Positions 1 through 9,443 of a stretch of DNA of 64,000 nucleotides are shown in pieces. The notes beneath the pieces are model-generated. The model did not search any database. It saw only the letters and a program-made list of their open reading frames with translations, and had not been told where the DNA came from. Position 1 is the first letter of the stretch; the number at the start of each line of letters is the position of its first letter. A program made the translations under genes and the position numbers. Origin of the DNA: Marinobacter mangrovi (GTDB lineage: Bacteria; Pseudomonadota; Gammaproteobacteria; Pseudomonadales; Oleiphilaceae); the NCBI RefSeq assembly GCF_016798325.1, contig NZ_JAERVO010000005.1, positions 124,001 through 188,000 on the forward strand, in the 5' to 3' direction.

Positions 1-404
1 TCGAGCTCACCGAAACCGCCGCGATGGAAGATCCGGCCACCGGGCTGCAGGCGCTGAAGACCCTGGCGGATATCGGCATACGGGTATCGATCGACGATTT
101 CGGCAGTGGCTATTCGTCACTGTCGTACCTCAAGCAACTCCCGGCTTCGGAAATCAAGCTGGACCGCTCGCTGATCCTGGACGTGGATACCAGCGACGGT
201 TCCAAAGTCATCGTGGAAACCGCCATCAACATGGCCCACGGCCTGGGTTACAGCGTCGTGGCCGAGGGCGTGGAAGACCAGGAGACCGCCCGTTTGCTCA
301 AGAGCATGGGCTGCGACAAGTTGCAGGGATACTGGCTCTGCCATCCCCTGCCGATGGAGAAACTGAAACCGTGGCTGGCCGCCAGGGTGGCGTGTCCGGT
401 CTGA
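1..404 (+). CDS. EAL-domain c-di-GMP phosphodiesterase, C-terminal part
   Basis: Only the last ~134 codons are in the window; the frame is open from base 3, so the start lies upstream. The residues match the second half of an EAL domain: ELTET near the left edge, DDFGSGYSSLSYL with the paired Asp of the metal site, KLDRS, VVAEGVED with the catalytic-region Glu, and CDKLQGYW followed by PLP near the end. EAL domains hydrolyse cyclic di-GMP to pGpG. The visible metal-site residues look intact, so activity is plausible, but the EAL signature itself and any GGDEF, PAS or membrane part are outside the window. The gene converges on the next one with a 38-base gap. Confidence 0.93.
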   Translation, partial: ELTETAAMEDPATGLQALKTLADIGIRVSIDDFGSGYSSLSYLKQLPASEIKLDRSLILDVDTSDGSKVIVETAINMAHGLGYSVVAEGVEDQETARLLKSMGCDKLQGYWLCHPLPMEKLKPWLAARVACPV

Positions 405-442
405 TCGTTTTCTGCGGGTTTTCGGGTGACCGCCAAACGGGA

Positions 443-1714
443 TCAGGTCCCCTGCTCAAAGATAGCTCGCAGGCGTGCCCGGTCTTCATCCGTGAGAGAG
501 GCTTCTTGGCTCAGCCCGATCGCCCGTCGGGCGTGGTGGTCTGCGGCGGCCTGCGTTTCGAAATCTCCACACGCCCGCAGTGAGCGGAGGGCTTTCTGCA
601 AACGGGTGCCCACTTCAATCAACCCGGCACCGTCCCGACTGATGCCGGTAAAGGCATCGTCAAACAGATCCCGGACGTCCAGCGCCGGCACCATGACCCG
701 GCTGCATGCCGTATCGGGCGCAATGTCCTCCGATAAGGGCTCCTGCCACCGGCTCAACAGGGCCTGGCTCTCCACGATGACGTCGATAGCCGTCCCCGGA
801 TCGTTGATCGCGGGCGATAACGCGCGGCAGGCAATCTGCGACAACACCACGAATCCATAGCGGGGATCTTCGTCGAACGTTCGGGCCCTGCCAATCTGGA
901 ACTGCTGGGCAACCTCATCGGGATCCCAGCCCTCGCCATTGTTCGCGCCGCCATGCAAATAGGCCAGGGGGATGTCAGGGGCGATGCAGGTGCCCGGCAA
1001 CGCCGCCACGGTGATGCAACCGTCGACGGCTTCAGCCTGTTCCTGCAATCCCCGGATGTCGATGTGCTGCAGATAACCCACCCGGCTCGTGTAGACGGCC
1101 CGTCCCGCAAGTTCATCACCCCGGGGTGGCACGCCGCCCAGGTGAGGGGCCCGTTTGCGGGTGTCCAGGGCGACGGCGGTGGCGGCCGCGACCTTGCCCA
1201 TGATCATGCCGAGGCGCCCCAACCTGGCGATGCGGTCAATCCAGGTGACGAAGGTTAAAATCACGATGCCGAACACCAGGATCGTCAGGATGAACATCAC
1301 AAAATGCCCGCCGGCATCGTAATCGCTGTTCTTCACCGCGATCAGGCCCACCAGGCTGTAGATGAACGTGCCGATAAACGCGGACAGTGCGAACTGGGAA
1401 ATATCATCGGCCACCACCAGTGGAAATGCCCGGGGCGAGGCGGTGTTGCTGGCCGACGCATAGGCGGACACCATCGATCCCACCGCCAGCGATGCAATCA
1501 CGAGCATGCTGGACGCCATGATCGACAACAGGGTTTCCACCGAATCGCCGGAGACTTCAGGCACGTAGTCCCCCAACCCGGTCCCATTCGCCATCTGCGC
1601 CAGTAAGGCACCCACAATGGACAACACACAGGCGGCCAGCGGTTTCACCCAAAGCTTTTCGCTCACCCGGTTGAGGTAGAAGCGCAGTTCACCCGCTAAT
1701 CGACTCATGGGCAT
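443..1714 (-). CDS. DUF2254 inner-membrane protein
   Basis: This 423-residue protein has four hydrophobic segments at about residues 22-42, 63-85, 105-127 and 136-160, then a long soluble part. The stretch DPRYGFVVLSQIACRALSP with the following INDPGTA (about residues 290-315) is the diagnostic signature of DUF2254, a predicted membrane family without an assigned function. The start is supported by an AAGGA six to seven bases upstream of the ATG. It lies downstream of the tetR-like gene on the same strand with ~137 bases between them, so co-transcription is possible. The family assignment is secure; no role can be given. Confidence 0.9.
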   Translation of the reverse strand: MPMSRLAGELRFYLNRVSEKLWVKPLAACVLSIVGALLAQMANGTGLGDYVPEVSGDSVETLLSIMASSMLVIASLAVGSMVSAYASASNTASPRAFPLVVADDISQFALSAFIGTFIYSLVGLIAVKNSDYDAGGHFVMFILTILVFGIVILTFVTWIDRIARLGRLGMIMGKVAAATAVALDTRKRAPHLGGVPPRGDELAGRAVYTSRVGYLQHIDIRGLQEQAEAVDGCITVAALPGTCIAPDIPLAYLHGGANNGEGWDPDEVAQQFQIGRARTFDEDPRYGFVVLSQIACRALSPAINDPGTAIDVIVESQALLSRWQEPLSEDIAPDTACSRVMVPALDVRDLFDDAFTGISRDGAGLIEVGTRLQKALRSLRACGDFETQAAADHHARRAIGLSQEASLTDEDRARLRAIFEQGT

Positions 1715-1851
1715 CTCGTGTCCTTACCAAAGAATGCAGTATCTGAAAGTCGCAGCAAGATGCGGGTTGCGGCGACCGCTGGCCTTACGGGAACTTGATG
1801 AATAACGGGAAGCTAGCTGAATTCTATTGTGGTCCATTCCGGCCGATGGCT

Positions 1852-2454
1852 CTACAGATCCAGCAAGCGATCCAGGTGGTTGTGAAACACCGATATGGCG
1901 GCTTCCACCGTTTGTTGCCCTACCAACACGCTCGTACCGAGCCCGTGGGTGATGGCGAGTATATGGGCAGCTTCGACAGAGGCCTCCAGATGCGGCGCCA
2001 GCTCACCGGTTAACTGGGCATCCTGAAGCGCTGTGACCAGCTGCTGCTCAAGGCGATCGGGCCCCTCAACAAACGGCTGGGCCGCCAAATCGGAATGGGT
2101 CATCGCCAACACTGCGAAGGACGTCCAGACGAGGTGGAACGTGCGACTGCGCTCATCGGTTGGCAACGCCGCAGCGAAAAACGTTTCAAGGAACCCTCGC
2201 AGCGACGGCGGGCCCGGCCGTTCGCTGAGGTAGGCATTCCATCGTTCATGGCTTTGCCGCTCCAGCAACCGCAACGCGGAATGCATCAGGCTGGCCTTGT
2301 TATCGAAGTAGTACTGCACCAGCCGGAGCGACACCCCGGACTCGATGGCCACACCCCGCATCGTGACGGCGTGCAGACCGTCGCGGCCGGCAAGGCGTAT
2401 CAGCCCTTCTGCAATCCGGTTTCGGCGCTCTTCATGGTCGACTTTTTTCGGCAA
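1852..2454 (-). CDS. TetR/AcrR-family repressor
   Basis: A 200-residue protein with an N-terminal TetR-type helix-turn-helix at about residues 10-55, including the typical VAIESGVSLRLVQYYFDNK recognition region, and a variable all-helical ligand domain. It appears to start at a TTG (2452-2454), supported by an AGGGAG six bases upstream. It is divergent from the DHA2 transporter, and a perfect inverted repeat lies just upstream of its own start. Inference: it represses the neighbouring efflux gene and itself until a small molecule binds. The ligand cannot be read from sequence. Confidence 0.92.
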   Translation of the reverse strand: MPKKVDHEERRNRIAEGLIRLAGRDGLHAVTMRGVAIESGVSLRLVQYYFDNKASLMHSALRLLERQSHERWNAYLSERPGPPSLRGFLETFFAAALPTDERSRTFHLVWTSFAVLAMTHSDLAAQPFVEGPDRLEQQLVTALQDAQLTGELAPHLEASVEAAHILAITHGLGTSVLVGQQTVEAAISVFHNHLDRLLDL

Positions 2455-2485
2455 GGCCAGCTCCCTGGTGGTTTTTTCAGTTTTT

Positions 2486-2503
2486 ATGATACAAATGTAT
2501 CAT
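2486..2503. promoter_or_regulatory. Probable TetR operator
   Basis: ATGATACAAATGTATCAT is an inverted repeat with perfect 8-bp arms around a 2-bp centre, lying between the divergent tetR-like and MFS genes, 32 bases from the regulator start. This is the usual size, symmetry and location of a TetR-family operator. That it binds this regulator is inference. Confidence 0.7.
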
Positions 2504-2613
2504 GAAAAGATGACCGCGTGAGACACAACCTCGCGTTCTCATGACAGCAACCGACGGGTAACCACTCCGATCAACGGGAGACCCACCATTGCACAGCATG
2601 GAGCTGCACTGGC

Positions 2614-4011
2614 ATGACTCTGTCACCGAATGATGACCCACCCCATATTCCGCCCCGGCTATGGAAAATCGCGGCGGTAACCGGGACCGCCGCTTTCATG
2701 GCCATGCTGGATTCGACGGTGGCGAATCTTGCGCTGGAATCCATCGGCCGTGATTTCGAGAGTTCGCTTGCCGTTACCCAATGGGTGGCCACGGGCTACC
2801 TCATCGCTCTGGCGGTGTCCCTTCCCACCACCGGCTGGTTGGGTCATCGATACGGCTATGGCCGGGTTTGGGCCGTTTCTATGGCCACGTTCATCATCTC
2901 ATCCGCTCTCTGTGGCCTGGCTCCAGGGCCGACGACGCTCATCGCCGCAAGGCTCCTGCAAGGTTTGGCAGCCGGACTGATGGTCCCGGCCGGACAGGCC
3001 GTTATCGGATCAACCGCCCACGCTAACCAGCTGGGACGACTGATGGGCACGCTGGGTCTGGTGATTGCGCTGGGGCCCGCCGTTGGGCCCGGCATTGCCG
3101 GTTTCCTTCTCGACATGGGGTCATGGCGCTGGCTGTTTTTGCTCAATGTGCCGATCGGTATCGTGGCCATTATCGCGGCACGGGATCTGGTACCGCGAGG
3201 GGCAAGGGATGAAGGTCGCCCCCTGGACCGGATGGGGCTTGTCCTGGTTGGGCTGGGCCTGCCCTTACTGTTGTATGGCGCGAATAGAATCGGAACTGAC
3301 AGCGCCGACATAATAGCCGTTTCAACGGCTGCCATCGGCGTGGTGATGACCGTCTGCTTTGTTCCCGCACAGTTGCGGACTCGCTATCCGCTGATCGATA
3401 TACGCCTGATGCACCACCGTCCCTTCTCAGCGGCGACGATGACAACGGGCCTGACAGGCGCCAGTATGTATGGCGGACTGCTCCTGTTGCCGCTGTACCT
3501 TCAACTGGCAGCGGGCCGAAGCGCCGGCGAAACCGGTCTGATGCTGCTGGCCATGGGGCTGGGCAGTGCCGTCGTTCTGCCGGTTGCCGGCTCATTAACG
3601 GATCGCTTCGGCACCGGCGCCACAGCCATTTCAGGAGCGGCCCTTCTGCTGGCCAGTACGATTCCCTTCGTCCTTTACCCGACAGTGCTGTCCAACACGA
3701 CCCAGACGGTACTGCTCATCTCACGAGGCATCGGCCTCGCCCTGGCACAACTGCCTGCCATGACCGCCGCCTATGGAACGGTTACCCGGGATCAGATGGG
3801 CGATGCGGCAACCCTCGTCAACATCGTCCAGCGTCTCGGCGGCGCGATGGGCGCTGTCGGCGTCGTGATCGTCCTCACATCATCCGGCGGTACGGCCCGG
3901 ATCGACGCCTATGTTGGCGCGTTCGCCGCGCTGGCCTGTCTGGCCGCCCTGGCCCTGGTCTCTACGGCACGTATGTGCGCTCCCGAGCGCAACCAGTACG
4001 ATCGATCTTGA
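2614..4011 (+). CDS. DHA2-family (EmrB/QacA-type) MFS drug exporter
   Basis: A 465-residue multi-pass protein. Near the N-terminus it has MLDSTVANLALESIGRDF, the DHA2 version of motif D1 with the conserved Asp in the first helix. Motif A (GHRYGYGRVW) lies between helices 2 and 3, and motif C-like GPAVGPGIAGFL lies in helix 5. DHA2 proteins normally have 14 helices and export hydrophobic drugs against protons. A GGAG lies ten bases before the ATG. The divergent TetR regulator and palindrome fit inducible efflux; substrate unknown. No membrane-fusion partner is adjacent, so it may work alone across the inner membrane. Confidence 0.9.
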   Translation: MTLSPNDDPPHIPPRLWKIAAVTGTAAFMAMLDSTVANLALESIGRDFESSLAVTQWVATGYLIALAVSLPTTGWLGHRYGYGRVWAVSMATFIISSALCGLAPGPTTLIAARLLQGLAAGLMVPAGQAVIGSTAHANQLGRLMGTLGLVIALGPAVGPGIAGFLLDMGSWRWLFLLNVPIGIVAIIAARDLVPRGARDEGRPLDRMGLVLVGLGLPLLLYGANRIGTDSADIIAVSTAAIGVVMTVCFVPAQLRTRYPLIDIRLMHHRPFSAATMTTGLTGASMYGGLLLLPLYLQLAAGRSAGETGLMLLAMGLGSAVVLPVAGSLTDRFGTGATAISGAALLLASTIPFVLYPTVLSNTTQTVLLISRGIGLALAQLPAMTAAYGTVTRDQMGDAATLVNIVQRLGGAMGAVGVVIVLTSSGGTARIDAYVGAFAALACLAALALVSTARMCAPERNQYDRS

Positions 4012-4070
4012 AACCGGCACCGCGTAGTATGACGGGCTCACCCGCCACGACTGCATAGGCCCTATACACC

Positions 4071-4745
4071 ATGGCATCCATAAACCTTCCGAAAAACCGC
4101 TTCGCCGCCCTGCTCTTCGATATGGACGGCACGATCCTGAGCTCCATCGCTTCCGCCGAGCGCGTCTGGGCCGATTGGGCGCGGGAGCAGGGCCTTGATG
4201 TGGAAGCCTTCCTGCCGACGATCCATGGCATCCAGGCGGTCGAGACCATCCGACGTCTGGGATTGCCCGGGGTGGATCCAGTGGTTGAGGCCGAACGCAT
4301 CACCCGGGCAGAGATCGAGAACGTGCAGGATGTTGAGGCCATTGCAGGCGTTGCGGCGTTCCTGGAAGGCCTGCCCGACGAACGCTGGGCGATCGTCACA
4401 TCGGCGCCGCGGGCACTGGCGGAACGACGCATTGCGGCGGCGGGCCTGCCGTTGCCGGCGGTGTTGATCACGGCTGAGGATGTGGCGCGCAGCAAGCCGG
4501 CGCCGGACGGCTATCTGCTCGCGGCCGAGCAGCTTGAGGTCGACGCCAACGACTGCCTGGTTTTCGAGGACGCGCCGGCTGGCATCGAATCCGGCCTTTC
4601 CGCGGGTGCCCGCGTTGTGGTCGTCACGGCGACCCACAATCACGCATCAGGCGGAGCGCACCCGGCCATTGAAAGTTATCACGGACTGCAGGCCGTATCG
4701 GAAGCCAGCGGGATCGCCGTGCTCGGGATCACGGTATCCGGCTAG
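4071..4745 (+). CDS. HAD-superfamily subfamily IA phosphatase
   Basis: A 224-residue soluble hydrolase with all four HAD motifs: LLFDMDGT (nucleophile Asp17 and acid Asp19), IVTSAPRA (motif II Ser/Thr), the Lys in SKPAPDGY, and VFEDAPAG (motif IV acids, subfamily IA variant 3). The residues between motifs I and II form a helical cap. Closest in style are the YfbT/GPP-type sugar- or polyol-phosphatases, but the substrate is not determined. The gene follows the exporter by 59 bases and its stop overlaps the convergent oxidoreductase stop by four bases. Confidence 0.88.
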   Translation: MASINLPKNRFAALLFDMDGTILSSIASAERVWADWAREQGLDVEAFLPTIHGIQAVETIRRLGLPGVDPVVEAERITRAEIENVQDVEAIAGVAAFLEGLPDERWAIVTSAPRALAERRIAAAGLPLPAVLITAEDVARSKPAPDGYLLAAEQLEVDANDCLVFEDAPAGIESGLSAGARVVVVTATHNHASGGAHPAIESYHGLQAVSEASGIAVLGITVSG

Positions 4746-7024
4746 CCATCGCGCTCAATGCGCACCGGCACCGACTTCGATCCCGGCGTCTTCGATAATT
4801 GATCATGGTGACTCACCGGCACCAGCACGTTGCACTCCGGGTAATAGGAGGCGACCGTGCCGACGGGTATCCGGTACGGGGTGACCACCAGACCGCCCAG
4901 CCGCCGGTCCACGCCATCGTCCAGATCCGTGACCAGTCGGACGACATCCCCTTTCTCGACGCCGGCCTGTTTCATATCCTCCGGATTCATCAGCAGGACA
5001 TCCCGCGTGCCCTCGATGCCATGGAACCGGTCCGAATAGCCGTAAACGGTGGTGTTGAACTGGTCATTCGAGCGCATCGTGAGCAGACTGAAGCGACCGG
5101 GCCGGGGCTCGAATCCCAATGAGGTGAGCTTGTCCGGTGTCGTAAACAGGGCCCGTTTTTCCGGCGTTTCCCAGATGCGTTCATGGGCGGCGATGCCGCG
5201 ATGGAAACCGCCAGGCTCGAATAGGCGCTGGTTGTAATCCCTGAAGTCATCCGGGTACGTCTGCTCGATCAAATCGCGCACCCTGGCGTAGTCGCCCACC
5301 CAGTCGTCCCATTTCACATTGGGGTTTTCCGGAAGCAGCGCCTTCGCGATGCCCGCCACGATCGCCAGCTCACTTTTCAGGTGTTCCGACGCCGGCGTGC
5401 GATGCCCGGTGGAGCCGCTGATCATCGAGAAGCTGTCTTCAGTCGAGATCGCCTGCGGCCCGGTGGCCTGCTGATCCACTTCGGCGCGGCCCAGGCACGG
5501 CAGGATGTAGGCGGTCTTACCCGGATAGAGATGGCTGCGGTTCAGTTTGGTGGAAATCATCACCGTGAGGTTCTGGCGGGCCCAGCTGTCTTCCATCCGC
5601 TGCTGATCCGGCACCGCCCGCAGCAGGTTACCGCCCAGGCAGATGCTCGCCTTGACCGAGCCATCGATCAGCCCTTCGACCATTTCCACGATGTTGACGC
5701 CGTCCTTGGTCGGCGGCTCGAACTGGAACAGGGACCGCAGTTTGTCCATGGGCACCAGATCGGCCTTTTCGGCGATCCCCACCGTGCGCTGGCCCTGGAC
5801 GTTGGAATGTCCCCGCACCGGACAGACGCCGGCACCGGGCCGGCCGATGTGGCCGCGCAGCATGAGGAGGTTCACCAGCATGCCGATGTTGACGGAACCA
5901 TGGGTATGCTGTGTCAGCCCCATGCCGTATACCCCGATAACACGTTCCGCCGCCATGTAGGCGTCGGCCGCCTCCTTCAGGGTGGCTTTCGACAAGCCGC
6001 TGCGGGACTCGATGTCCGACCACTCGGCCGCTTCGACGGATGCCAGGAAACGATCGAATCCCTGGGTGTGCTGCTCGATGAATTCCACATCGAGGATGCG
6101 CGCGCCGCCCTCGCGCTGCGCCACCTTGTCGGCGTCGATCACGTGTTTACACATGCCCATGATCGCCGCCACGTCGCCGCCGGCACTGAGCTGATGGTAC
6201 TGGTCTGAAATCTTGGTCTCGCGGCCTGTTGTCATGTCGATGGCGCTTTGCGGATCGACGAACGCCACCAGCCCCTGCTCGATGATGGGATTGAAGGTGA
6301 CGATTTTGGCCCCCCGCTTTTTCGCGTCCTTCAGCGGGTGAAGAAAACGGGGGCTGTTGGTTCCGGGATTCTGACCAAAGAAGAAAAACGCGTCCGTCTG
6401 CTCCAGGTCTTCCCAGACGATCGTTCCAACCGGCGACCCAATGACTTTTTTCAGACCCACCGAGGTGGTCTCGTGGCACATGTTCGAGCTCTGCGGCAGA
6501 TTGTTGTTGCCATAGAGCCGCGCCATCAGGGCATACAGATAGGAAGCTTCCAGCCCGGCGTGGCCAGAGGCGTAGAAGACGGCGCTTTCCGGATCGAGCG
6601 CATTCAATTCCCTGGCAATCTCGCGGAACGCGGTGTCCCAGTCCACCGCCTCGTAGCGATCGGACTCCGGGTTGTAGCGCATTGGATGGGTGAGCCGGCC
6701 GGTCTTTTCCAGTTCGTGATCGGTCCAGCGGCGCAACGCGTGGACGGTGTGATCGTCCCAGAACTCCGGCGTGCAACGGTCGCGGGTCAGTTCCCACATC
6801 ACCGCTTTCGCGCCGTTTTCGCAGAACTCAAAGGCGCTGTAGTTCTTCGGCTTTGGCCAGGCGCAGGAATTACACATGAATCCGCCCGGCTTGTTCATGC
6901 GCCGCAGCGTGTCCATCGCGGTCGGCGAAGCGGACGATTCAACGGAGACGCTGGCAATGCCTTTCAACGATCCCCAGCCACCGGCAGGGCCATGTCCCTC
7001 TGTGATCTCGTCGTCTTGGCTCAT
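4742..7024 (-). CDS. FdhF/YdeP-family molybdopterin oxidoreductase
   Basis: About 760 residues resembling the catalytic subunits of formate dehydrogenases, in the YdeP branch. Near the N-terminus are CNSCAWP and FCENG, a cysteine-bearing region typical of YdeP. SSNMCHETTSVGL carries the Cys expected to ligate molybdenum, FFFGQNPGTNSPR binds the pterin cofactor, and a C-terminal molydopterin-dinucleotide-binding domain starts near PGRFSLLTMRSNDQFNT. The start at 7024 is chosen because AGGAGG lies six bases upstream; a longer TTG start at 7057 would place this ribosome site inside the gene. E. coli YdeP is tied to acid resistance, but its substrate is unclear; the same caution applies here. No accessory fdhD/mob genes are adjacent. 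Confidence 0.9.
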   Translation of the reverse strand: MSQDDEITEGHGPAGGWGSLKGIASVSVESSASPTAMDTLRRMNKPGGFMCNSCAWPKPKNYSAFEFCENGAKAVMWELTRDRCTPEFWDDHTVHALRRWTDHELEKTGRLTHPMRYNPESDRYEAVDWDTAFREIARELNALDPESAVFYASGHAGLEASYLYALMARLYGNNNLPQSSNMCHETTSVGLKKVIGSPVGTIVWEDLEQTDAFFFFGQNPGTNSPRFLHPLKDAKKRGAKIVTFNPIIEQGLVAFVDPQSAIDMTTGRETKISDQYHQLSAGGDVAAIMGMCKHVIDADKVAQREGGARILDVEFIEQHTQGFDRFLASVEAAEWSDIESRSGLSKATLKEAADAYMAAERVIGVYGMGLTQHTHGSVNIGMLVNLLMLRGHIGRPGAGVCPVRGHSNVQGQRTVGIAEKADLVPMDKLRSLFQFEPPTKDGVNIVEMVEGLIDGSVKASICLGGNLLRAVPDQQRMEDSWARQNLTVMISTKLNRSHLYPGKTAYILPCLGRAEVDQQATGPQAISTEDSFSMISGSTGHRTPASEHLKSELAIVAGIAKALLPENPNVKWDDWVGDYARVRDLIEQTYPDDFRDYNQRLFEPGGFHRGIAAHERIWETPEKRALFTTPDKLTSLGFEPRPGRFSLLTMRSNDQFNTTVYGYSDRFHGIEGTRDVLLMNPEDMKQAGVEKGDVVRLVTDLDDGVDRRLGGLVVTPYRIPVGTVASYYPECNVLVPVSHHDQLSKTPGSKSVPVRIERDG

Positions 7025-7311
7025 AAGTTCCCTCCTGATGAGTTCACTGATACGCAAGTCTCACTATACGACCCGGATCGGGATCAGAGGCCAACTGGTT
7101 TTGCTTTGATCAAGTTCGGTATGCCTCAAAACGTGGAGGCGCATCCGGGCTATAAGAATGGATTTTTATAAGGGCGTACGGTTTTACACCGCCAAGTTAC
7201 TTCCCCTCCTGAACGCCCGTCATCGATACTGCCAAGAGCCACTGGATGGCAGGCAGACCTCCAAGGACGGGCGACAGGATCGACGTCCCGCCCACGGATA
7301 CGGAGGTGACC

Positions 7312-8256
7312 ATGGCCAAATACCTGAATGCCCTGCCTCAGCTGTCCGGAGATATCTTCCTGACCGATGGCGGCATCGAAACCACGCTGATGTTCCACGA
7401 CGGGTGGGAGCTGCCCTTTTTTGCGGCGTTTACCCTGCTGAAGTCACCACGTGGAAAAGAAGCCCTGCGGCGATACTTCCAGACCTACGCCACCCTGGCG
7501 GCCGACTATGGCGTAGGCTGCGTTCTGGAGAGCGCCACCTGGCGGGCCAGTTCCGACTGGGGCGACAAGCTCGGCTATTCGGAAGAGCAACTGGCCGAAG
7601 CCAACAGCGAGGCTATTGCGCTGCTCTACGAGATCCGCCAGACATCCGAGACCCGGCATACCCCGATCGTGATCAGTGGCTGCGTCGGCCCCCGGGGCGA
7701 TGGCTATAACCCCGATACGTTCATGACCGACCGCACGGCCAAGGCCTACCACCTGCCACAGGTCACCACCTTCCGTGATGCTGGCGCCGATCTGGTGACG
7801 GCCATCACCATGACCTACACCAGCGAAGCCATCGGCATTGCCCGCGCCGCGAAAGCCGTTGGCATGCCGGTGGTGCTGTCGTTCACAGTGGAAACGGATG
7901 GCAGGCTGCCCAGCGGCAAGCCACTGGGCGAAGCCATTGAGGACGTCGACGCCGCCACGGATGCGGCGCCGGTGTACTACATGATCAACTGCGCCCACCC
8001 GACCCATTTCATGGCGGCCCTGGAGGCCGGCGGGGCCTGGCGTTCCCGGATTCGCGGCCTGCGTGCCAACGCCTCGGCCAAGAGTCATGCCGAGCTGGAT
8101 GAGGCCACGGAACTGGACGAAGGCGATCCGGATGGATTGGCGCAACAATACGGCGATGTGCGCCGACTTTTGCCCAACCTCAACGTCTTTGGCGGATGCT
8201 GCGGGACCGACGAGCGGCATGTGGAGGCCATCTGCAAGGTGGTACTGGCGACCTGA
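7312..8256 (+). CDS. Homocysteine S-methyltransferase-family enzyme
   Basis: A 314-residue TIM-barrel protein of Pfam PF02574. The N-terminus has LTDGGIETTLMF, the family opening. INCAHPTH supplies one zinc-ligand Cys and GGCCGTDERH the tandem pair near the C-terminus. These three cysteines bind the zinc that activates the thiol of homocysteine (or another thiol). The start has GGAGGTG four bases upstream. The methyl donor, probably S-methylmethionine or a betaine rather than folate because there are no MetH-type domains, is an inference. It is divergent from the YdeP-like gene with a 287-base spacer in which I see no riboswitch. Confidence 0.88.
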   Translation: MAKYLNALPQLSGDIFLTDGGIETTLMFHDGWELPFFAAFTLLKSPRGKEALRRYFQTYATLAADYGVGCVLESATWRASSDWGDKLGYSEEQLAEANSEAIALLYEIRQTSETRHTPIVISGCVGPRGDGYNPDTFMTDRTAKAYHLPQVTTFRDAGADLVTAITMTYTSEAIGIARAAKAVGMPVVLSFTVETDGRLPSGKPLGEAIEDVDAATDAAPVYYMINCAHPTHFMAALEAGGAWRSRIRGLRANASAKSHAELDEATELDEGDPDGLAQQYGDVRRLLPNLNVFGGCCGTDERHVEAICKVVLAT

Positions 8257-8287
8257 CGTCCGGGCAATGCGACCGCCACTTCAAGGC

Positions 8288-9325
8288 TCAGAAACCTTCC
8301 AGCACGATCTTGCCCACCGCTTGCCCAGACTCAATTTCCGCATGGGCGGCCTTGAGGTTGTCGGCGTTGATGGTACCGAGGTGCTTGCCTGCGGTGGTGC
8401 GGATGTATCCCTGGTCCACCAGCTCGGCCACCCGTTCCAGCAGGGTATGCTGCGCTTCCATATCGCGGGCATGATGCATAGAGCGCGCAAACATGAACTC
8501 GATGTGCAGCGACAGGCTCTTGGTCTTGATTTTCATCACGTCCAGCGCCCCGGGGTCGTCGATAAACGCAATCCGGCCGAACGGCTCCAGGACCTCGATG
8601 TAGCTGTCGAAATACTGGTCGGTGGCGTTGAGACTGGCCACGTGGGTGACGGGGCCGACCTGGCCAGCCTCGATCAGCGCATCGATCTGCGGCTTGAGGG
8701 GCTGCCGGTGATCCACCACAACATCAGCCCCCAGGTTCTGCACCCAGTTCCGGGAGGCGTCGCGTGAAGCGGTTGCGATCACGGTCGCGCCGGTCAGCGT
8801 TTTGGCCAGTTGGACCAGAATGGAGCCCACGCCGCCGGCCGCGCCGACGACCAGAAGGACCTCGTCCGAGGTTGCCGACGAACCGGGCGCCTGCTGCGCC
8901 AGTTCCAGGTGTTCGAACAGCAGCTCCCAGGCGGTGATCGTGGTCAGCGGCAGGGCGGCGGCGTCCGCATCGGACAGGCTCTTCGGCTTGTGACCGACGA
9001 TGCGCTCGTCCACCAACTGATATTCAGCGTTGCTGCCCGGACGGGTCAGGTCGCCGGCGTAGTAGACGTGGTCGCCCGCCTGGAAGCCGGTAACGTCGGG
9101 CCCGGTGGCCACCACCTCACCCACGGCGTCCCAACCGATCACCTTGTAGTTTCCGTCTTCAGCCGGGACGTTCTGACGGATCTTGTAGTCCACCGGATTG
9201 ACGGCAATCGCGCTGATTCTGACCAGCAAATCGCGGCCTTCGGCCACCGGCTGGGGCAGTTCGATATCCACGAGCGCCTTGGCGTCGGTAATGGGCAGTG
9301 CCTGGGTGTAGCCAATCGCTTTCAT
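8288..9325 (-). CDS. Medium-chain zinc-type/quinone oxidoreductase
   Basis: A 345-residue medium-chain dehydrogenase. The GroES-like N-terminal domain contains AVNPVDYKIRQ and GWDAVGEV; a Rossmann motif VVGAAGGVGSILVQLAK follows in the middle. There is no catalytic zinc Cys-His pair in the usual place, which favours the NADPH:quinone reductase-like branch (the zinc-binding alcohol dehydrogenase family 1 group). AGGAGG lies before the ATG. It is divergent from a LysR gene 118 bases away, the common arrangement for a regulator and its target reductase. Likely role: reduction of quinones or reactive carbonyls; substrate unknown. Confidence 0.88.
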   Translation of the reverse strand: MKAIGYTQALPITDAKALVDIELPQPVAEGRDLLVRISAIAVNPVDYKIRQNVPAEDGNYKVIGWDAVGEVVATGPDVTGFQAGDHVYYAGDLTRPGSNAEYQLVDERIVGHKPKSLSDADAAALPLTTITAWELLFEHLELAQQAPGSSATSDEVLLVVGAAGGVGSILVQLAKTLTGATVIATASRDASRNWVQNLGADVVVDHRQPLKPQIDALIEAGQVGPVTHVASLNATDQYFDSYIEVLEPFGRIAFIDDPGALDVMKIKTKSLSLHIEFMFARSMHHARDMEAQHTLLERVAELVDQGYIRTTAGKHLGTINADNLKAAHAEIESGQAVGKIVLEGF

Positions 9326-9443
9326 CGGAAGACCTCCTGTTGGGTCATGCGTGTATGAGATTCGATGGCGGTCAGTGTGGCGCTGATTTACACTTCCAAA
9401 AACAGCCTAATCACTGAAACTTTCTCAAAAATTATTTGAAAAT

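Noticed and set aside
7058-7311. Possible riboswitch before the homocysteine methyltransferase-family gene
   Set aside because: No SAM- or SAH-riboswitch core or clear set of stems can be traced in the leader.
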